This document shows positions 17,101-22,547 of a stretch of DNA of 22,547 nt, piece by piece. The first letter of the stretch is position 1. Each line of letters starts with the position of its first letter. Both the position numbers and the translations under genes were made by a program. The notes under the pieces were generated by a model, which was not told the origin of the DNA, ran no database searches, and was given only the letters and a program-made list of their open reading frames with translations. The stretch lies in NCBI GenBank assembly GCA_026419775.2, contig JAOPGA020000889.1, forward strand, positions 1-22,547, read 5' to 3'. The DNA comes from Acrasis kona (taxonomy: Eukaryota > Heterolobosea > Eutetramitea > Acrasida > Acrasidae).

Positions 17101-18461
17101 ATGAACGCCAATGCTAGTGTTTCAACTGTAGCACCCTTTGAAATATATTTTGTTCAGTAGACCAAGCCAATTAATGTTGCTACACTGTCAAACATTCACT
17201 CTGGAATTAACACCCTGAAATCAAATCTGATTGCGGTAAATCTGCTCCACAATCAACATATCTAAAAATAAAACTTAATTGAATCTCACATGCTGCCAGG
17301 ATCACTCATAAAGGGCTCTTTTAAATTCTGGGGTCTTCCATTCACACTATACCAAAGTGGTTTTGATTTTGACGAACATCCTTCGACTGACAAACGCAAA
17401 GCTACTATATATGCTAGTTTACTTGGTTACACTAGTATGGATGTTGTTAAGCGCTTCTCAAACAAGATACCAGTCAAAAAGCCACTCCAAGTGTTGAGGA
17501 AGATATCAACAATCTTGATGGAAACCTCTTACTCCATCTGGCACGCGCGCTGCGCAACCCATGCCATCAAATCCGCCAAGCTAGGCGGACCTTCAGCTGT
17601 ATAGAGTCATTTATACATATGTAAATAATTTCTAATAAAGCTTGTCGCAGAATGCGATTTATAAAAAAAAACTTAATTGAATCTATATTTTGTAAACTGA
17701 AACTTCTTTTAAATTGGTATAAAATGAACTTTATCTGTACTTTTAATGTGACAACATTCAGCTTTATAAAGGAACCCGTAGCTTATCATGCATTAGTTAC
17801 ACAAGTACTTCCTGAAGGCTTGATTGATTTTAAATTCAGTCTAAATGGTAGAAATATAACAAAACACAAGCAAGTTGGTATTTCAATTACAGCATTGAAC
17901 ATTGATAACATTTACCAAAAATATGACCCATACGGTATATTATATGTAGCTCTAATCAATGGCACTGAGAACATTGAAAGAATAAAAGAGAACTGTGGTG
18001 AGCTGATAACTTTGCTTGATAAGCTCTTTATAAAGAGTGTATATATTAATTTGACATTTATTTATGTTTCAGACTGAAAAACACTTTGTGTTATATGTAA
18101 AAGTATATTGGATGATACTTTTTGTCCATTTTGTCTCAATAAAATTTGTGAAAGCCTATCTACAAATATTTTGATCAGGTAGTGTATGCTCTAGAAAAGA
18201 AGATGACAAGTTGACAATATTCAATTTCAACGTTGAAGAAATATTCTTCTGTGTATTACATTGTAACCAAAGAACATGGGAGCATATTATTGCTGGTGTT
18301 ATTGCCTTTAAGACTGGAACACACTTACTAAAAGACGTTACAGAATTGATGAGTAAAGTAAGCAAAGGATTTGAGTTCAACTTTTGAGAGGATAAATATA
18401 AAGAGGGTCTTTTCAAGGTACCAATGATGAAAGGAGATAATTGCATTCACCATATACTCTA
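17101..18461 (+). pseudogene. Decayed unknown gene (CxxC zinc-binding region), split by LINE B2
   Basis: Starts at ATG 17101 (MNANASVSTVAPFEIYFVQ, TAG at 17158-17160, then TKPINVATLSNIHSGINTLK). After the LINE copy the same strand encodes EPVAYHALVTQVLPEGLIDF, LNGRNITKHKQVGISI and GTENIERIKENCGELITLLD. An in-frame TGA (near 18075-18077) precedes CVICKSILDDTFCPFC (two CxxC pairs). A further frame reads EDDKLTIFNFNVEEIFFCVL, HCNQRTWEHIIAGVI and GTHLLKDVTELMSKVSKGFE. The order of motifs vaguely recalls a large uncharacterised invertebrate family with a GRN...CP.C...LHC pattern, which may be transposase-like. That is a weak memory-based suggestion. At least three breaks are visible, though some could be tiny introns. 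Confidence 0.4.
17287..17668 (+). mobile_element. LINE family B, 5'-truncated copy B2 with 16-bp target-site duplication
   Basis: Flanked by the exact direct repeat AAACTTAATTGAATCT (17271-17286 and 17669-17684). It encodes GSLIKGSFKFWGLPFTLYQS, ATIYASLLGYTSMDVVKRFS and KISTILMETSYSIWHARCA, the C-terminus of a LINE ORF2 homologous to family A but clearly diverged, and stops at TAG 17602-17604. The 3' UTR has TAATAAAG and ends in an A run. Identical organisation to B1 and B3. Confidence 0.92.
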
Positions 18462-18469
18462 GATAAAAA

Positions 18470-19395
18470 AAGAGGATAATAATGTTATTGTAAACAATAA
18501 TTTTATATTGTATATTTTGTAATTTATAAAGCTTTATAAATTCAAGCTGCTGTTTGATTTTGTTTTCAACCTCAGTTTTTTTCACGTTTATGACAGTCTT
18601 TAAAATTGCATTAAGGCCTTTGGCAAAAATTACTTCACACTGTAAATACACAGAATTTTTATCACTAAAAACTGTAGCTTTTACATCCCAGTTATTTGAT
18701 GTATAAGCATTTATAATAGTGTCCCTCTTGTAACACTGTCTCCTCAAAATTAGTCTCTGCTGATAATGACTTGGCAGCAATGTTGTTCTGACTAATAATG
18801 TTGGAGTATTTTGTATCTTTTTTTATGCTGTCTTGGTTAAATGAGCAAATTTTGTTGTTACACTGTTTTGTTCCAACGCTTTCATGTAATTTTTCTTGTA
18901 TTTGTTTTTAGCCCCCGTGTTTCCTTTGGATCAAACTTGGGTTTGTGAGCTTCAAAGTAGTTATTTAAATGTCTCTTTAACATGCTCACTATTGAAATAT
19001 TGGCATCCAAGTTTTTTAACTCATTAAAGTCAAAAACACCCATTTTTGAAATTAATCTCTTTTGTACTATGTACCCATGTAATCCGTTCTCTAACTTAAA
19101 TTGTTGAACAGCATGCTCAATAAATTTATTCTTTTATTAAATATAAAAAAAATAATTGAAAATACGTATTCAAAATTTGATATTATAAATATACTTTATA
19201 ATTCTGCTATTTATTCCAACTTAAAGCCTCTTTTATTGGAAGGATTTAAACTACAAACCATAGATTTCAAAAATGAATGCGTAGAATGGTATATCTCTTA
19301 GACTGCCATCTGGGTATTGGTGCCCAAAATTTATTTTGGTTTCAATCCACTCTTTATATACTGTTATGATGGTGTGTGAAGTTTCAATCAATTTT
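18470..19395 (-). pseudogene. Decayed unknown gene on the minus strand
   Basis: Minus-strand pieces with natural protein character. KLIETSHTIITVYKEWIETK and GHQYPDGSLRDIPFYAFIFE lie at about 19395-19255. A 35-nt intron-like GTATTT...AAAAG (19131-19165) precedes NKFIEHAVQQFKLENGLHGY, QKRLISKMGVFDFNELKNLD and KRHLNNYFEAHKPKFDPK. Next come KNKYKKNYMKALEQN and SIKKDTKYSNIISQNNIAAK, and finally AYTSNNWDVKATVFSDKN with EVIFAKGLNAILKTVINVKK. The frame changes three or more times, mostly at homopolymers. No domain recognised. The gene ends tail-to-tail with the plus-strand remnant ending at 18461. Confidence 0.45.
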
Positions 19396-19591
19396 ATATT
19401 ACCAATACATCACTCTACAGGCGCTCAAAGGGATATAAAAACAGTTTGTAATTTAATCAGAACAAGAAAAATAAATGATATGTTGTTAAAATTGTTAGGA
19501 TTTTACACAGAAAATAATGTGTCAACTATTCTAGCAGAGCCAATGACATTATTAAAATCTATTTTGGCTTGATCCAATAAATTAAATCTTT

Positions 19592-20229
19592 ATAATGTTG
19601 CACTCAGTGGCATCAATCACAGTCCAGCAATTTTGGAACAAAGGAGTTGTTGGGGGCTTTTGATCGAGACGCTTTTCCCAGCCAAACTGTTAGGAGTGTA
19701 AATGTTATACTGTATAAAGTCTATACCTTAAATGGTTCAATAATTGTAACTGAGAAATATCAACATGTTTTTTCTATAGATCATTTCAAAGCAGGTATCA
19801 ATGGATTTTTAAAGAGATTTGATAAGCACTACACCTCAGGGTTGTTGTTCTTCAGGGAGATTGTAGACTTGACAGAAAGGCCTGCTCCAAGAAGATCAAG
19901 TGACAACAAATCTGATGGAGACAAAAAGATAAAAGGTAAGAAGGCAACACCTCTTGTCAACGTGAAACAGCAAAGTGAAGGTGCCTTAAAGAACCTTAAA
20001 GATAAAGAGTCAGCTCTAGCGGCTGAGCTTTGCAACAAGAAAAAAAAGAATATAGAGCAAGCAACACAGAGATTGGCACTAAAAAAGGCTTGTGCATCTA
20101 CTAGCTATTCCCTACCTACCAATAGCAGTGAATACAGTCATCCCCAACAAGTCATGCAAACTGACTTCAATCAGTACCCAGATAACAATGTACAAGAGTC
20201 GAGGGAATTAATCTGCAGAGGTAGTTGAT
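19592..20229 (+). CDS. Unknown lysine-rich protein, broken by LINE B3
   Basis: The open frame extends upstream of 19647 to about 19592 (CCTQWHQSQSSNFGTKELLG) and continues DRDAFPSQTVRSVNVILYKV, VTEKYQHVFSIDHFKAGING and RFDKHYTSGLLFFREIVDLT. A lysine-rich helical segment follows (KIKGKKATPLVNVKQQ, KDKESALAAELCNKKKKNIE) and then a serine/glutamine-rich stretch. It enters the LINE insertion at 20224. A separate frame GAQRDIKTVCNLIRTRK...TLLKSILA (19421-19572), preceded by TCTACAG, may be an earlier exon. No enzyme domain visible. Composition suggests a nuclear, perhaps DNA-binding protein; whether host or transposon-encoded is unclear. Confidence 0.5.
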
Positions 20230-20529
20230 AAGGGTGCTATGTCTAATAAGCGGAAAGCTGTTATCTATGCTAGTTTACTTGACTATACTAGTATGAATAT
20301 AGTTAAACGCTTTTCTACAAGATTCCTGTTAAGAAGCCATTCTCAGTGCTGAGAAAAATTTCCACTATTCTGATGGAAACCTCTTACTCCATCTGGCACA
20401 CGCGTTGCGCTACCCATGCCTTAAAAACTGCCAAATCTGGCAGGCCTTGAGCTGTATAGAGTTCTTTATAAAACTGTAAATAATTTCTAATAAAGCTTTT
20501 TGCAGAATGCGATTTATAAAAAAACAATT
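20224..20529 (+). mobile_element. LINE family B, 5'-truncated copy B3 with 10-bp target-site duplication
   Basis: Flanked by TGCAGAGGTA (20214-20223 and 20530-20539). Contains AVIYASLLDYTSMNIVKRFS, then a one-base frame loss relative to B2, then the common tail with TAATAAAG and an A run (20518-20524). The target includes GAG|GTAAG, a splice-donor-like site, so the insertion may have duplicated or separated an exon boundary. Confidence 0.88.
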
Positions 20530-20738
20530 TGCAGAGGTAAGCAAACAGTGTGTAGTGAAAGAAAAAGAAAAAGGACTGCAGCACCTCAGAAGTATTCTCC
20601 ATCAACCAAATGTAGACTTGGATACAGAAGCATATCTGTTACAAAGATGGCCTTCCATTTTTAAAACGATGGATTCTCTGAATTATTTTTAAGACGATGG
20701 CAAAAATAAAGTGTATAAAATTAGATAATGAGACTGTT
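20530..20738 (+). other. Continuation of the gene beyond LINE B3, frame uncertain
   Basis: After the duplicated target the sequence stays open in two frames. One reads QHLRSILHQPNVDLDTEAYL to TAA near 20690. The other, which would continue the frame before the insertion, reads CSERKRKRTAAPQKYSPSTK and stops near 20668. I cannot tell which is used. A GAG|GTAAGC donor at the target is a third possibility. Confidence 0.35.
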
Positions 20739-21427
20739 TATTTTTAAAAATATCATCCAAACCAAAGAGAAGAATCTTACAAAAGAGTCGTAACAATGAA
20801 AAGGCCAGTAATACAACTGCACCTACTACAAAGAAGCGGAAGAGTATCCAATTAAGTGATAACACCACTGAAACAGAAGAAAATCCAAAAAAGAAGCCAC
20901 GAGATACAAAAACAAACCGTGCTTGTCAGGACTGTAAAGACATTAGCAGTTTTATTGACTCTCCGTTTCACATGGTCTCAAAGATTGAAGATTTAAAGGA
21001 AGACACGAATTATTCTGGTCCTAATACCAGTATCATAACAAGAAACACTGTTGAGCCAATAGACATTTTTTTGAAAATTGTACTAACAAAAATCTTTGAG
21101 ATGTGGGCGAAGTCAATCAATGCTAATATAGCAGAATCAATCAAAGATAATAAGATTGGTAAATGTAGAAGAGAGTATTATAAACCAATCAATTATGTTG
21201 ATGCACTGCGCTTGTATGGACAAGTCATTACTCTCAAAAACATGAAGAGCAATATAAATCACAGCATTGAAAGTTGCATGAAGGACTACAAGAATGATCC
21301 AAGAAACACAGTACTTCTCCCTTTTGGGTACAACAGATTCAATGTCCTACTTCAACACTTAGTATTCAGTGATGATGATTTTGATCAATTGTGCAAAAAT
21401 TGTTTACATAGTGAGAAGTGCCTATGA
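20739..21427 (+). CDS. piggyBac-like transposase, N-terminal part only
   Basis: The frame is open from about 20739. It has a basic start (KPKRRILQKSRNNEK, TTKKRKSIQLS, NPKKKPRDTKTNR), then CQDCKDISSFIDSPFHM. From residue 90 or so comes EPIDIFLKIVLTKIFEMWAK...INYVDALRLYGQVITLKNMK...YNRFNVLLQHLVFSDDDFDQ. This matches the spacing of the piggyBac N-terminal domain (PlelFelff..., ...f.GilllmG..., RF..il..lhfsDd). The frame stops at TGA 21425-21427 before any catalytic DDD segment. It is therefore a truncated or domesticated-looking fragment, or a first exon whose partner is missing. No ATG is forced: the ATG at 20972 is internal, so an upstream exon is likely. Confidence 0.55.
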
Positions 21428-21789
21428 GTGTCGTTCAAAGTTTTCATTGAACCTTCATTCTCACCCACTGGGAAACACTTTATAACTATAAAATAAAATA
21501 ATGTTTTAAAAAGTTATTTTTATTGTTTTTACTGTATGTGTTAAAGTATCTACCTTGGGAATTACTTCGTGATTGTGAGTATAACAACATTTCTNCAACA
21601 TTTGGTATGTCAAGAAAAGAGAATACTTACTTGTAGAGATTGCTCAAGAAAGGAATCAATCCTGGTGAATGGTGTGCAGTTGGTGCTGGTAATGTTTTGT
21701 ACAGTTGCGAGTGCAACCATCTCAAAAATGGTGAAGAGCCGGAGAAAGGAGAGGTTTATAAATACCATCATCTTTCGTCTACCGCATTC
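21428..21789. other. Unresolved stretch with coding-like frames on both strands
   Basis: After the piggyBac-like stop an AATAAAATAAT run occurs near 21495. From 21543 a plus frame reads LPWELLRDCEYNNIS and another (21634-21790) reads INPGEWCAVGAGNVLYSCEC and LKNGEEPEKGEVYKYHH, the latter preceded by TTACTTGTAG. On the minus strand the same segment has a 38-nt GTAAGT...AG candidate intron (21596-21633). I favour the plus strand on composition but cannot decide. One N at 21595. Confidence 0.3.
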
Positions 21790-22547
21790 TTTTTTTTAGA
21801 AAACAGGGATAAGCCTGAAAGTTTATTGGTAGTTTTACAACCCCCGTCAATAGTTATTGATGAGTTACCTTACACAAAAAATTATATATACAAATCACCG
21901 AGAAGGTGATTGCTCGTGTTCACAGTTTGCCTTGTAAACACATCGAGCGGTCCAAATGGAATGGGAAGTTTCCATGAGTATTGTAGAGATTTTTCGGAGA
22001 ACAAAGAGAGGCTTGAGAACTCTAAAGTGCTTGTTGAATCGCTTGAAAGTGTCCATACTAACATATCCTAGCATACTAGCATAAATGGACCTCTTCCAAT
22101 CTTCCGGCAACTCTGACATTTCTTCGCTTCCTTCAATTCCTCGCTGCGTCAAATAATATGGCGCTCCCCAAAATTTAAAAATGCCTCGAATAACAAAGCC
22201 AGGTTTCAGATTATCCTGGATAACCTTATTGATTCTGACCATCGCATCATGTAATTTAGTTTTATTATAGCGACAGTCAAGAAGCAAATGTTGCTGGTCT
22301 TCATGTGATGAATGACACCGAGGACATTTGGTGTCATAATTTGGATTGTTGCTCCAGTAACGCATCTTTGACAGAGTGCAAAGCTGGTTGGAGCGGAGGC
22401 GAAGTAGGAATTTTTGTTCGCTTTTGTTTAATTTGTCTATATCTACAGACGCTTTAATATGGTATTCATCATGTAGAAGGTCATATTTGTAGTCAACTGA
22501 GTAAGCACGTTTAGAAGACAATAAGATTTGACAAAAAGACGAACAGA
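21790..22547 (-). mobile_element. LINE family A copy A3 (minus strand), reaching the window edge
   Basis: The reverse complement of the A1 sequence: T run 21790-21797 (the A tail), the polyadenylation-like AATAAACTTTCAGG, then an open frame from 22521 down to 21895. It encodes SSKRAYSVDYKYDLLHDEYH, the CPRC-x7-H-x4-C knuckle, GFVIRGIFKFWGAPYYLTQR and KISTILMETSHSIWTAR. Unlike A1 and A2 the frame is uninterrupted, with CGA at 22188-22186. The 5' part lies beyond the window. Confidence 0.9.

Noticed and set aside
18015-18075. 34-36-nt intron before the CVICK segment
   Set aside because: Plausible GTATAT...TTTCAG borders exist, but an in-frame TGA remains directly after the acceptor in the useful frame.
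1-22547. CRISPR arrays, bacterial ribosome-binding sites, LTRs or Polinton-type genes
   Set aside because: No regular spacer arrays, no operon layout, no paired long direct repeats and no capsid, integrase or polymerase motifs were found.

Overview
The window looks like AT-rich, transposon-dense DNA from an animal (invertebrate) nuclear genome. Reasons: a FLYWCH zinc finger joined to a MULE transposase, poly(A)-tailed LINE ends with RNase H, a piggyBac-like N-terminus, AATAAA signals, and spliceosomal introns. Five well-placed introns are only 35-38 nt long, and two or three weaker candidates are similar. A sponge or another lineage with very short introns is possible, but that is a guess. 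No tRNA, rRNA, CRISPR array or bacterial operon structure was seen, and no retroviral or Polinton genes were recognised.

Layout: 1-178 is a LINE 3' end (family B). 251-3706 (+) is a FLYWCH/MULE transposase gene whose middle carries a 119-bp fold-back and a 720-bp TIR element. 4084-4821 is a decayed zinc-finger gene, cut by a LINE family A tail (4822-5509). 5759-6409 encodes an unknown basic protein. 7392-7497 is a 19-bp tandem repeat next to a second, broken MULE transposase (7480-8550, -). A LINE A fragment with RNase H and a zinc knuckle follows (8556-9454). 9852-10985 (+) is an unknown gene with introns of 38 and 37 nt. 10986-13410 (-) is the 5' half of a LINE (ORF1 plus the endonuclease part of ORF2). 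13411-14672 (-) is an unknown gene with tiny introns.

Into that gene a compact TIR element (14673-17021) has inserted. Its only gene encodes a protein with the GHTHxDIDQMF signature of the uncharacterised DUF7869-type family. Terminal inverted repeats of 28 bp and flanking TA dinucleotides suggest a DNA transposon. 17101-18461 (+) and about 18470-19395 (-) are decayed unknown genes, the first split by a LINE B copy with a clean 16-bp target-site duplication. 19592-20692 (+) is an unknown lysine-rich gene hit by another LINE B copy. 20739-21427 (+) is a piggyBac-like N-terminal reading frame. 21790-22547 (-) is a third LINE A tail.

The genes do not form a pathway. The window is a nest of DNA transposons and LINEs in and around genes that may themselves be transposon-borne. 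The most interesting objects are the DUF7869-type TIR element, the tiny-intron gene structures and the PCNA-binding-like motif in the MULE gene's last exon.
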